Source: Halovibrio variabilis (GTDB lineage: Bacteria > Pseudomonadota > Gammaproteobacteria > Pseudomonadales > Halomonadaceae). From it: DNA of 64,000 nucleotides. A model generated the notes under the pieces. The model made no database searches, was not told the DNA's origin, and worked only from the letters and a program-made list of their open reading frames with translations. The stretch lies in assembly GCF_007991175.1 (NCBI RefSeq), contig NZ_BJXV01000011.1:1-64000 (forward strand), given 5' to 3'. Each line of letters starts with the position of its first letter. Within the stretch, counting starts at the first letter, position 1. Below are positions 57,095-64,000 of this stretch, piece by piece. The position numbers and the translations under genes are program-made.

Positions 57095-57103
57095 TGTCGC
57101 TCC

Positions 57104-58924
57104 TTAATGTGATGAGTCCTGTTTGCGTTTATCAGTGTCACGGGCCTCGGCTCTACGTGGGTCAGTGTAATGATAATAACGCTCAATGGCGTCACGCGTG
57201 ATAATACCTGAAATCCGCCGCTGCTTAGGGGAGTGTCCATGCACGACATACAGCGCTCCCAGGGCATTATCCTGAAGCTTTAAAAACGCTTCGGAAAGCG
57301 TGGCTTGCAAGCCAATCGGCGCCAGCTCTAAACGCTGCCCAGGGATTTCCAGCAGATCAATAAGTTCATCCTCAGGCGGCTCTTTCCCCTGCAGCGCCTC
57401 ATCGTGCTCAAGTAGCCAGCGCGCCAGCTCAGCGGCTTTTAGCGCCAGCACCGGTTTTTCTTCGCTTGAGCGCTCAATCACCAGCCATACCGGATTCGTT
57501 TCAAGCAAAAAGCGCGCTTGGTCCGGGGTAATCATTCGCGCGGTACGCACCAGTTTTCGCTCCATTACCGCGGGCACCGACACCCGTGAGAGCGCCTGCA
57601 TCAAGGGTTGCTGGAGAGGGTGCAGTCCGTAACGCACCGAGCTGATAAAAAAGCCTTCGCAACCGGTAAGCTGACGCGAGGTAAGGCACGCAACGACCAC
57701 CGCCAACATTCCAGGAAGCATGATACTCGGCGTGTGAGTTAACTCCAAAAGCGCCATCAGCGCGGCAAGTGGCGCTTGCAACACCGCCCCCATCATTGCG
57801 GCCATTCCTAGCATGGCATAAATACCTGGATTAGCCGCTTTGTCTGGCCATAACCAGGCACCCAACAAACCAAACAGGGCGCCAGTGGCGGCGCCCACAA
57901 CCAGCAGCGGGCCAATGATACCGATTGGCACGCCGCCCGCCACCGTAAGGGCTGTAAGCAGCAGTTTAGCAATCATTAGCGCCACTAACACTTTGATTTC
58001 CAGCTGATTGTTAAGCGCTGCCGCTACGCTGTCGTAACCAATGCCTTGCACCTGGGGAAACCACCAAGCGACGGCGCCAGTGGCGATACCTACCAGCCCC
58101 AAACGCACCCAGAGCGGCCACGCTTGTACTCGCTCGCTGCGCGAAATATGGATGAACAGACCGGCGAGCAGACCAATGACCAATCCGGTGACCACAATCC
58201 ACGGTAGGTTAACCAACGAGCCCAGTGCTACCTCAGGAATGCGAAAAGCAGGCTCATTGCCATAAACCAGCTGCGCCACCAAAGCGCCCATTGTGGAGGC
58301 CAAAATGACGGGCATAAAGCTCATCAGGGTGTACTCCATCATCACCACTTCCATGGCGAAGATCACCCCGGCAATAGGGGTGTTGAAGGACGCTGAAATA
58401 GCCGCGGCGGTGCCACACGCCACCAGCACTCTCAGGCTGTTGTTGGGTAGGCGAATCTGCTGGCCTAGCCCGCTGGCCGCGGCGGCGCCTAAATGAATGG
58501 CTGGCCCTTCCCGGCCCGCAGAAAGCCCGCCCAATACCACTACCACCCCGACCCACCACTGGTTGAGCCAGTTGCGAAGCGGAAAACGCCCCTGATGGTA
58601 GGTTAACCGCTCGATGACATGGCCGACACCCAGCTTGCGCGCCGCAGGCTTTTGGCGATAAAGCAGCAGCCCAACGATGGTGACCGCTACCATGGGTAGC
58701 AGCGAACGCAGCCACGGCGCCATGCTTTCAAACGCCTCGGGGTCGCCATCGGTCATGTACAGCGCAGCACCGGCTTCCAACAGCAGCCGAAACGCCACCA
58801 TCACAGCGCCGGTAATCACCCCGGAGACAAGCCCCAACACACACAGCTGCGGAAGCGCGTCGACATTGGCCAACTGGCGACGGAAACTCTCGAGAGTGAA
58901 ATCCGAACGGGAAAAACGCGCCAC
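57104..58924 (-). CDS. ClC-family chloride channel/transporter with CBS-type tail
   Basis: A 606-residue ClC protein. The gating Glu is in GGLSAGREGPAIHLG (Glu139). The first anion loop reads KLGVGHVIERL instead of GSGIPE, and the later loop GGVPIGIIGP instead of G-x-F-x-P. The position equivalent to the internal proton Glu203 of E. coli ClC appears to be Val193 (IFAMEVVMMEY), which would favour channel rather than H+/Cl- exchange. A C-terminal region (about 455-590) looks like a CBS pair. Start is GTG 58924 with AAGGAAGGT upstream. Confidence 0.85.
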   Translation of the reverse strand: MARFSRSDFTLESFRRQLANVDALPQLCVLGLVSGVITGAVMVAFRLLLEAGAALYMTDGDPEAFESMAPWLRSLLPMVAVTIVGLLLYRQKPAARKLGVGHVIERLTYHQGRFPLRNWLNQWWVGVVVVLGGLSAGREGPAIHLGAAAASGLGQQIRLPNNSLRVLVACGTAAAISASFNTPIAGVIFAMEVVMMEYTLMSFMPVILASTMGALVAQLVYGNEPAFRIPEVALGSLVNLPWIVVTGLVIGLLAGLFIHISRSERVQAWPLWVRLGLVGIATGAVAWWFPQVQGIGYDSVAAALNNQLEIKVLVALMIAKLLLTALTVAGGVPIGIIGPLLVVGAATGALFGLLGAWLWPDKAANPGIYAMLGMAAMMGAVLQAPLAALMALLELTHTPSIMLPGMLAVVVACLTSRQLTGCEGFFISSVRYGLHPLQQPLMQALSRVSVPAVMERKLVRTARMITPDQARFLLETNPVWLVIERSSEEKPVLALKAAELARWLLEHDEALQGKEPPEDELIDLLEIPGQRLELAPIGLQATLSEAFLKLQDNALGALYVVHGHSPKQRRISGIITRDAIERYYHYTDPRRAEARDTDKRKQDSSH

Positions 58925-59128
58925 AGCGACCTTCCTTGTTTTGGATTTAGTATTTTTACCTGGGTCTGAGTATTCTCTTGGTCTGACTGGTCTTATCTAT
59001 TTATCCTCTTGTGTATCATAGCTAGATACGCTTCGACAGCCCTCAGTCATCCGCTTAGGCTGTTACACTAGATACAAATGTAAAAACAGCTTTGAAAATC
59101 GTTCTGCGTAACCCGCAAGGAGTTATTT

Positions 59129-60163
59129 GTGATTAAGGTCGGCATTGTCGGCGGTACCGGTTACACCGGCGTTGAATTACTGCGGCTACTCGCCCAGCAC
59201 CCCCACGTCAACGTCGCCGCGATTACCTCGCGCTCAGAAGCAGGCGTCAAGGTCTGCGATATGTATCCTAACCTGCGCGGCCATTACGACACGCTGGCTT
59301 TTAGCCAGCCAGATGCCCAACAGCTAGGCGCCCTGGATGCGGTATTTTTCGCCACTCCCCACGGCGTTGCCCATGTGCTTGCCGGTGAGTTACTCGATAA
59401 AGGCACCCGGGTGATCGATTTGTCGGCCGACTTCCGCCTACGCGACGCAGACGAATGGAGCCACTGGTACGGCCAGCCGCATGGCGCGCCTGAGCGGCTG
59501 AAACAGGCCATTTACGGCCTGCCCGAAATGCACCGGGATAACATCAAAACTGCGCAGCTAATTGCCGTACCCGGCTGCTACCCCACGGCGGTTCAACTGG
59601 GTTATTTGCCACTCTTGGAAGCGGGGCTAATAGATCACCAGCAGCTGATTGCCGACTGTAAATCTGGCGTTACCGGGGCGGGCCGCGGTGCTAAGGTGGG
59701 GTCACTGCTCGCCGAAGCCAGTGAATCGATGAAAGCCTACGGCGCGAGCGGCCACCGGCATCTGCCGGAAATTAGCCAGGGGCTTAAGGATATTCAGCAA
59801 TCCGCGGTTGGGTTAACCTTTGTGCCCCACCTGACGCCGATGATCCGCGGCATTCACGCGACGCTATACGGCCAGTTAAACGCCGACCCCGGCGACCTCC
59901 AGGCACTCTTCGAAAAGCGCTACGCCAATGAGCCGTTTGTCGATGTGATGCCCGCAGGGAGCCACCCGGAAACGCGCAGTGTCAAAGGGATTAATACGTG
60001 TCGCCTAGCGGTCCACCGCCCCAGCGGCGGCAACACGGTCGTGGTGTTATCGGTGATTGATAACCTGGTCAAAGGCGCCTCGGGTCAGGCAATTCAAAAT
60101 CTCAATCTGATGTTTGGCTTTGAAGAGAGTACCGGCCTCACCGCCCCCGCGCTGTTGCCTTAA
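59129..60163 (+). CDS. argC: N-acetyl-gamma-glutamyl-phosphate reductase ArgC
   Basis: NADPH-dependent reductase of arginine synthesis. The 344-residue protein has [18 protein letters not shown] for [22 protein letters not shown] and the catalytic Cys150 in [13 protein letters not shown], then [11 protein letters not shown] and GHRHLPEI. Start is GTG 59129 with AAGGAG upstream. It diverges from the ClC gene over 204 bases and precedes erpA, the argC-erpA order found in Pseudomonas relatives. Confidence 0.96.
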   Translation: MIKVGIVGGTGYTGVELLRLLAQHPHVNVAAITSRSEAGVKVCDMYPNLRGHYDTLAFSQPDAQQLGALDAVFFATPHGVAHVLAGELLDKGTRVIDLSADFRLRDADEWSHWYGQPHGAPERLKQAIYGLPEMHRDNIKTAQLIAVPGCYPTAVQLGYLPLLEAGLIDHQQLIADCKSGVTGAGRGAKVGSLLAEASESMKAYGASGHRHLPEISQGLKDIQQSAVGLTFVPHLTPMIRGIHATLYGQLNADPGDLQALFEKRYANEPFVDVMPAGSHPETRSVKGINTCRLAVHRPSGGNTVVVLSVIDNLVKGASGQAIQNLNLMFGFEESTGLTAPALLP

Positions 60164-60196
60164 ATACCTCGCAAAACCAGCAGGCAGAGACAACTC

Positions 60197-60230
60197 ATTC
60201 CCGGCAATAGTTGACCAATTTGCTGGGAAT
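60197..60230. other. inverted repeat between argC and erpA
   Basis: ATTCCCGGCA and TGCTGGGAAT are inverted copies with one mismatch around 14 bases. No T run follows, so it may be an operator or a weak terminator. The position, about 60 bases before erpA, would suit a regulator of Fe-S genes, but no specific motif is recognised. Confidence 0.45.
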
Positions 60231-60289
60231 TACCCATAATCATTACCCAATGCCGATTTATTCGTTCTTTAAGCTCGCGGGAGGTACCC

Positions 60290-60643
60290 ATGAGCAGTGC
60301 AGAAGCCTTTATACCAACACCACTACTTTTGTCTGACAGTGCACGCAAACGTATTAACGCACTGATTGCAGAAGAAAATAATCCGGCCTTAAAGCTGCGG
60401 GTCTACGTGACCGGTGGCGGCTGTTCGGGTTTTCAGTACGGTTTCGACTTTGCTGACAATGTCGCCGACGATGACACCATCATACAGTTTGGTAACGCTG
60501 CCTTGGTGGTCGATCCCCTCTCTTACCAATATTTGGTCGGTTCCACCGTCGATTACGAAGAGGGCCTGGCAGGCGCACGTTTTCGAGTACAAAACCCCAA
60601 CGCTACCACCACCTGCGGCTGCGGCGCTTCCTTTATGGTCTAA
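60290..60643 (+). CDS. erpA: iron-sulfur cluster insertion protein ErpA
   Basis: A-type Fe-S carrier delivering clusters to apoproteins such as IspG. The 117-residue protein has the three conserved Cys: one in [11 protein letters not shown] (residue 45) and two in TTCGCGASF near the C-terminus. The phrase [17 protein letters not shown] is typical. GGGAGG precedes ATG 60290. It follows argC but has its own 126-bp upstream gap with an inverted repeat. Confidence 0.95.
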   Translation: MSSAEAFIPTPLLLSDSARKRINALIAEENNPALKLRVYVTGGGCSGFQYGFDFADNVADDDTIIQFGNAALVVDPLSYQYLVGSTVDYEEGLAGARFRVQNPNATTTCGCGASFMV

Positions 60644-60789
60644 ACAGCGTTGGCTCATAACGCCCCCCGTGACTTGACGCCTTGTCGGTTTCTCGCCAAG
60701 GTTGATAGGTCAACAACGGCTTACAAGGGTTATTGACACAGCTCATCGTGCTTAACTCTGCTATAAGCTCCAAAAACACGGGGAAACGT

Positions 60790-61566
60790 ATGAAAACAGT
60801 ATTACCACTCAGTCTTACTAAAACGTCGCTGGCGCTTGCACTCGGCCTTGGCAGTGTCACAGCCGCCATGGCACAAACACCCACCGTTAATGTGGCCACT
60901 GACCCAAGTTTTGTGCCGTTTGAAATGATGGATCAAGAAACCGGTGAAATGATCGGCTTCGACATGGATATCATCAACGAAGTAGCCGACCGTGCCGGTT
61001 TTGAAGTCAACCTCACCACCATGGAGTTCTCCGGTATTATTCCTGCCGTGCAAACCGGTAATCAGGAGATCGCCATTGCCGGTACCACCATTACCGAAGA
61101 ACGCGCGGAGGTCGTCGACTTTTCCGACCCCTACTACGATTCGGGTCTGCGGATAATCGTGCGCGCCGATAACGACGATATTTCTACCCTTGAAGACCTG
61201 GAAGGGCACAGTGTAGCGACCAAAATCGGCTCGACTAGCTACGACTTTCTTCAAGAAGAGCTAGGCGATGACGCCGACATCACCCCCTACCCCGCTACTG
61301 CCGACATGTACATGGCGCTGTTAGGCCGTAACGTCGATGCTGTTCTTTATGATGCCCCCAATGTTGCTTACTTCTCGCAAACCCGTGGAGAAGGCCGCAC
61401 CAAGGTCGTTGGCCCGCTCTATGAAGGCCAACAATACGGTATCGTCTTCCACAAAGGCAGCAAATGGGTAGAACCCACCAATGAAGCCCTCGCCGCTATG
61501 CAAGAAGACGGCACCTACGACGAAATTTACGCAAAGTGGTTTGGTGAAGCACCTAGCGAAGAGTGA
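60790..61566 (+). CDS. polar amino acid ABC transporter substrate-binding protein
   Basis: A 258-residue periplasmic family 3 binding protein. The signal peptide (TSLALALGLGSVTAAMA) precedes TPTVNVATDPSFVPFEMMD. Later GFDMDIINEVADRAGF, IAIAGTTITEERAEVVDFSDPY and the ligand region YDAPNVAYFS complete the domain. The best guess is glutamine or arginine-type substrates (GlnH/ArtJ-like); the ligand cannot be set by sequence alone. ATG 60790 is chosen over the open frame reaching 60733, because the signal peptide begins there. A permease and ATPase follow. Confidence 0.88.
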   Translation: MKTVLPLSLTKTSLALALGLGSVTAAMAQTPTVNVATDPSFVPFEMMDQETGEMIGFDMDIINEVADRAGFEVNLTTMEFSGIIPAVQTGNQEIAIAGTTITEERAEVVDFSDPYYDSGLRIIVRADNDDISTLEDLEGHSVATKIGSTSYDFLQEELGDDADITPYPATADMYMALLGRNVDAVLYDAPNVAYFSQTRGEGRTKVVGPLYEGQQYGIVFHKGSKWVEPTNEALAAMQEDGTYDEIYAKWFGEAPSEE

Positions 61567-61599
61567 GAGTAACAACTCGCGGATAGGGTAATCACGTTA

Positions 61600-61630
61600 C
61601 AGGGCCGGGTGGCCACAGCCCCCGGCCCTG
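61600..61630 (+). other. hairpin between the binding protein and permease genes
   Basis: CAGGGCCGGG and CCCGGCCCTG form a perfect 10-bp GC-rich stem. Such hairpins after binding-protein genes usually stabilise the upstream mRNA or partly terminate it, so that binding protein exceeds permease. There is no immediate T run, though T-rich bases follow at 61646-61656. Confidence 0.7.
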
Positions 61631-61669
61631 CTGCGTTTGTTAACTGTTTTTTATTTTAGGAGATTGTGC

Positions 61670-62341
61670 GTGGAAGTCACCTTTCAGTTTGATTGGTCGG
61701 CAGCGTTCGGGTCTATTCCCCATCTATTACCGGGCATCCCCTGGACGCTACTGATCTCGTTTGGCGGCCTCGCCATTGGTTTTTTTATCGGTATTTTCTT
61801 TGGTCTATTACGCATTAGCCCACTGCGCTGGTTGCGCTGGCCAGCGATTGTTTACGTTGAAGTCTTCCGCGGTACCCCCATCCTGGTCCAAGTGCTGTTT
61901 ATTTTTTACGGCTTGCCACAGCTCCTGGGAAGCCCCATTAACGCCCTGGTCGCCGGTATCGCCGCCATTGCCGTCAACTCGGGGGCTTACATCTCTGAAA
62001 TAGTCCGGGGCGGCGTTCAGTCTATCGAACGCGGCCAGAGCGAGGCCTCGCTCTCGCTAGGACTCTCCCGCACTCAGGCGTTTCGCTATGTCATTTGGCC
62101 CCAGGCCTTCCGGCGTATGATCCCCGCATTGGGTAATCAGGGCATTATCAGTATCAAAGACACATCGCTGTTTTCAGTCATTGGCGTTGGTGAATTGGTA
62201 CGTCAGGGACAAATTTATATCGCCACTACCTTCACCGCCCTTGAGGTCTATTTCATGGTCGCGCTGATGTATCTAGCGATCACCTGGACGCTCTCAATCC
62301 TGCTGCGCCAGCTAGAGCGCAGAGGCCTGGCTGGACAATAA
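61670..62341 (+). CDS. polar amino acid ABC transporter permease
   Basis: A 223-residue HisMQ-type inner-membrane permease with about five helices. [19 protein letters not shown] begins the domain. [21 protein letters not shown] and the EAA-loop [20 protein letters not shown] with the following [19 protein letters not shown] are signatures of the family; the EAA loop contacts the ATPase. Start GTG 61670 has AGGAG upstream; an in-frame ATG lies 11 codons earlier. As one permease gene is present, it probably forms a homodimer. Confidence 0.9.
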   Translation: MEVTFQFDWSAAFGSIPHLLPGIPWTLLISFGGLAIGFFIGIFFGLLRISPLRWLRWPAIVYVEVFRGTPILVQVLFIFYGLPQLLGSPINALVAGIAAIAVNSGAYISEIVRGGVQSIERGQSEASLSLGLSRTQAFRYVIWPQAFRRMIPALGNQGIISIKDTSLFSVIGVGELVRQGQIYIATTFTALEVYFMVALMYLAITWTLSILLRQLERRGLAGQ

Positions 62342-62352
62342 GGACACGCGTA

Positions 62353-63111
62353 ATGAACGATACAACGCAGCCAATTGTGCGTATGCAGCAGCTCAATAAG
62401 CATTTTGGCAGCCTGCACGTACTCAACAACATCGACCTCGACATTGTGCCTGGCGAAGTGGTCGTAATTATCGGTGCCAGTGGCTCGGGTAAATCGACAT
62501 TGATCCGCTGTATAAACGGCTTGGAAGAGTTTCAGTCGGGCAATCTGGTCGTCGATAGCAGCGAACTGCTGCCCTATGGAAAGAGCACCCAAGCGCTGCA
62601 AAAGATTCGCACCGAAGTGGGTATGGTGTTCCAGCAGTTCAATCTTTTCCCCCATCTCAGTGTGCTCGACAACGTTACCCTAGCCCCCATGAAAGTACGC
62701 GGTTTGAGTCGTGATGACGCCATCAGTAGCGGCAAACGCTTGCTTGACCGTGTGGGTATCGCCGACCAAGCCGACAAGTACCCCAGCCATCTCTCAGGCG
62801 GCCAGCAGCAGCGTGTGGCGCTAGCCCGCGCATTGGCCATGGAACCGCGCCTTATGCTGTTTGACGAGCCCACATCGGCGCTTGACCCGGAAATGATCGG
62901 TGAAGTGCTCGATGCCATGCGCGAGCTGGCCAAAGAGGGCATGACCATGGTGATTGTTACCCATGAAATGGGCTTTGCCCGCGAAGTCGCCGACCGGGTT
63001 ATTTTTATTCATAAAGGCGAAATTGCTGAACAGGGCCCCCCTGAAAAACTGTTCGATACGCCGCAACATGAGCGCACCCAATCCTTCCTTGCACGGGTAC
63101 TTAAACACTAA
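62353..63111 (+). CDS. polar amino acid ABC transporter ATP-binding protein
   Basis: A 252-residue ABC ATPase of the GlnQ/ArtP family. Walker A is [14 protein letters not shown], followed by the Q-loop [16 protein letters not shown], the signature [16 protein letters not shown], Walker [14 protein letters not shown] and the switch His in [13 protein letters not shown] 62353 has an AAGGA site and lies 11 bases after the permease gene. With the two preceding genes it forms a complete importer. A terminator follows about 80 bases after. Confidence 0.94.
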   Translation: MNDTTQPIVRMQQLNKHFGSLHVLNNIDLDIVPGEVVVIIGASGSGKSTLIRCINGLEEFQSGNLVVDSSELLPYGKSTQALQKIRTEVGMVFQQFNLFPHLSVLDNVTLAPMKVRGLSRDDAISSGKRLLDRVGIADQADKYPSHLSGGQQQRVALARALAMEPRLMLFDEPTSALDPEMIGEVLDAMRELAKEGMTMVIVTHEMGFAREVADRVIFIHKGEIAEQGPPEKLFDTPQHERTQSFLARVLKH

Positions 63112-63194
63112 ATGTCATCACTTAATCGCCTCGCGTAGACCTGCACTCGGCACCAAAATAATATGTTTGACCCTGCTAAATGGCGTTTTTTACC

Positions 63195-63223
63195 GGCCTG
63201 TCCACGTGACAGGCCATTTTTTT
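63195..63223 (+). terminator. intrinsic terminator after the ABC transporter operon
   Basis: GGCCTGTC and GACAGGCC form a perfect 8-bp stem around CACGT, then A and seven T. It ends the transporter operon just before the second DnaA-box region. Confidence 0.93.
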
Positions 63224-63226
63224 GCC

Positions 63227-63625
63227 TGTGGATAAACTTTTTTTACTTTGCTCCTCTATACCTCTGTAAGGCCTATCCTGCGAGTCTCTTAGCGTTAGCT
63301 CCACATCCCGCCACGGTTGTTCACAGGTGCGGTAACAACCCAGGTACTGGCCGGTGGATAAAAGGTGCTTAACTATCTCTGTGGATAAAGCGCTATTTCA
63401 TCCACAGGCTTAACCCCCCTTCTACCCAGGCAGTCCCGCTTTCAAACATGTAGAAGTCAACAAAGTAAACTGTTGAAAAAAATAGCAATAAATCGCTTAT
63501 ACACAGAAATTGTCCACCCTAGTAATTACAACATTTACAGAACTTCTTTTAATTTATATTTATGTTGTTATTAATAGAGCCTCTCTGGTGAATCCGGGTG
63601 TGGAAAAACCTGACGGTTACCCACA
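63227..63625. other. candidate origin region B (upstream of mnmG)
   Basis: A cluster of DnaA boxes lies just upstream of mnmG, the E. coli oriC position. Perfect inverted TTATCCACA boxes are at 63227-63235 and 63380-63388. One-mismatch boxes are at 63353-63361, 63398-63406, 63497-63505 (TTATACACA), 63599-63607 and 63617-63625, with looser ones at 63317-63325 and 63510-63518. An AT-rich tract at about 63545-63578 could be the unwinding element. The gap between the transporter operon and mnmG is 617 bases and codes for nothing I can support. Confidence 0.75.
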
Positions 63626-63728
63626 GGGGGTTTATACTGCCCCGCTCATTGATCTACGGTGCTCATGTCTGGAGCTGACTGCACCGGCTCACATCATCCG
63701 TGCCGATAGGCACAAGACGAGGTGTCTC

Positions 63729-64000
63729 TTGAATTACCCCGACCGCTTTGACGTGATTGTCATCGGCGGTGGCCATGCGGGAACTGAAGCCGCACTGGCC
63801 TCTGCTCGCATGGGCTGTCAGACCCTGCTGCTCACCCACAACATCGAAACCCTGGGTCAAATGTCGTGTAACCCCGCGATTGGCGGCATCGGCAAAAGCC
63901 ATTTGGTCAAGGAAATTGATGCGTTGGGCGGCGCCATGGGGCTTGCCACGGATTTAGCCGGTATCCAATTTCGCGTGCTCAATGCCCGCAAGGGACCAGC
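63729..64000 (+). CDS. mnmG: tRNA uridine-5-carboxymethylaminomethyl modification enzyme MnmG (5' part)
   Basis: The first 90 codons of mnmG (gidA), cut by the window edge. TTG start at 63729 with GAGG upstream is followed by the FAD loop [38 protein letters not shown] with its conserved Cys, and [20 protein letters not shown]. It partners MnmE in wobble-uridine modification. It is normally followed by rsmG, parA and parB beyond the window, which would supply the ParB for the parS sites seen here. Confidence 0.95.
   Translation, partial: MNYPDRFDVIVIGGGHAGTEAALASARMGCQTLLLTHNIETLGQMSCNPAIGGIGKSHLVKEIDALGGAMGLATDLAGIQFRVLNARKGP

Noticed and set aside
60160..60348. Minus-strand frame overlapping the erpA start
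   Set aside because: Antisense to the erpA leader and without domain or start signals.
63163..63372. Open frame across the terminator and DnaA boxes after the ABC transporter
   Set aside because: It overlaps a terminator and DnaA boxes and has no protein-like pattern.
63665..63709. A 14-codon open frame upstream of mnmG
   Set aside because: No ribosome-binding site and no leader-peptide pattern; not enough to call a gene.

Overview
The window is a stretch of gammaproteobacterial chromosome around the replication origin. It has moderately high GC, dense coding and no transposases, tRNAs, rRNAs or CRISPR arrays. Gene order points to the Halomonadaceae (Halomonas-like). Three things support this: dnaA-dnaN-recF-gyrB facing away from rpmH-rnpA-yidC-mnmE, as in Pseudomonas and its relatives; the enterobacterial-type ygfB-pepP-ubiH-ubiI cluster diverging from zapA-6S RNA-ygfA; and a lipopolysaccharide (LPS) core cluster with kdkA and an opsX-like heptosyltransferase. 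The genus is inferred from protein style and gene order, not from a search.

Layout. 1-8.2 kb: pyrB converges on gshB-yqgE-ruvX; then come a CvfB-type RNA-binding protein, a sodium/solute symporter with a coupled unknown gene, and secB with rsmE and a membrane rhodanese. 8.2-12.7 kb: a 164-bp near-palindromic element, then gpmI, an EnvC-like amidase activator and a C-terminal processing protease. 12.7-21.6 kb: ubiquinone hydroxylases, pepP, ygfB, zapA, 6S RNA, ygfA, a previously uncalled 32-residue membrane minigene, ilvA and rpiA. 21.7-39 kb: LPS inner-core genes (waaA, hldE, opsX, kdkA, several glycosyltransferases, an OpgB-like phosphotransferase, waaF, hldD, gmhB) with glyQS embedded. 39-50 kb: gyrB, recF, dnaN, dnaA, a first origin-like region, rpmH, rnpA, yidC, mnmE; four perfect parS sites lie here. 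50-63 kb: rlmJ, an OmpA-like lipoprotein, hemW, rdgB, a VpsT/CsgD-type regulator, hemL, thiD, hemJ, a ClC protein, argC, erpA and a polar amino acid ABC transporter. 63.2-64 kb: a second origin-like region followed by the start of mnmG.

The core is housekeeping: replication initiation and segregation, membrane insertion, tRNA modification and LPS assembly. The less ordinary features are two separate DnaA-box/AT-rich regions about 17.5 kb apart, with four parS sites on the outer flank of the first one (two of them read in frame inside recF); the large palindrome upstream of gpmI; the complete 32-codon minigene between ygfA and ilvA; short tandem duplications that repeat stop codons at several gene ends; a ClC protein lacking the internal proton glutamate; and an unstudied ParB-fold-like protein inside the LPS cluster. 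I found no clear sign of a wholly new multi-gene system.
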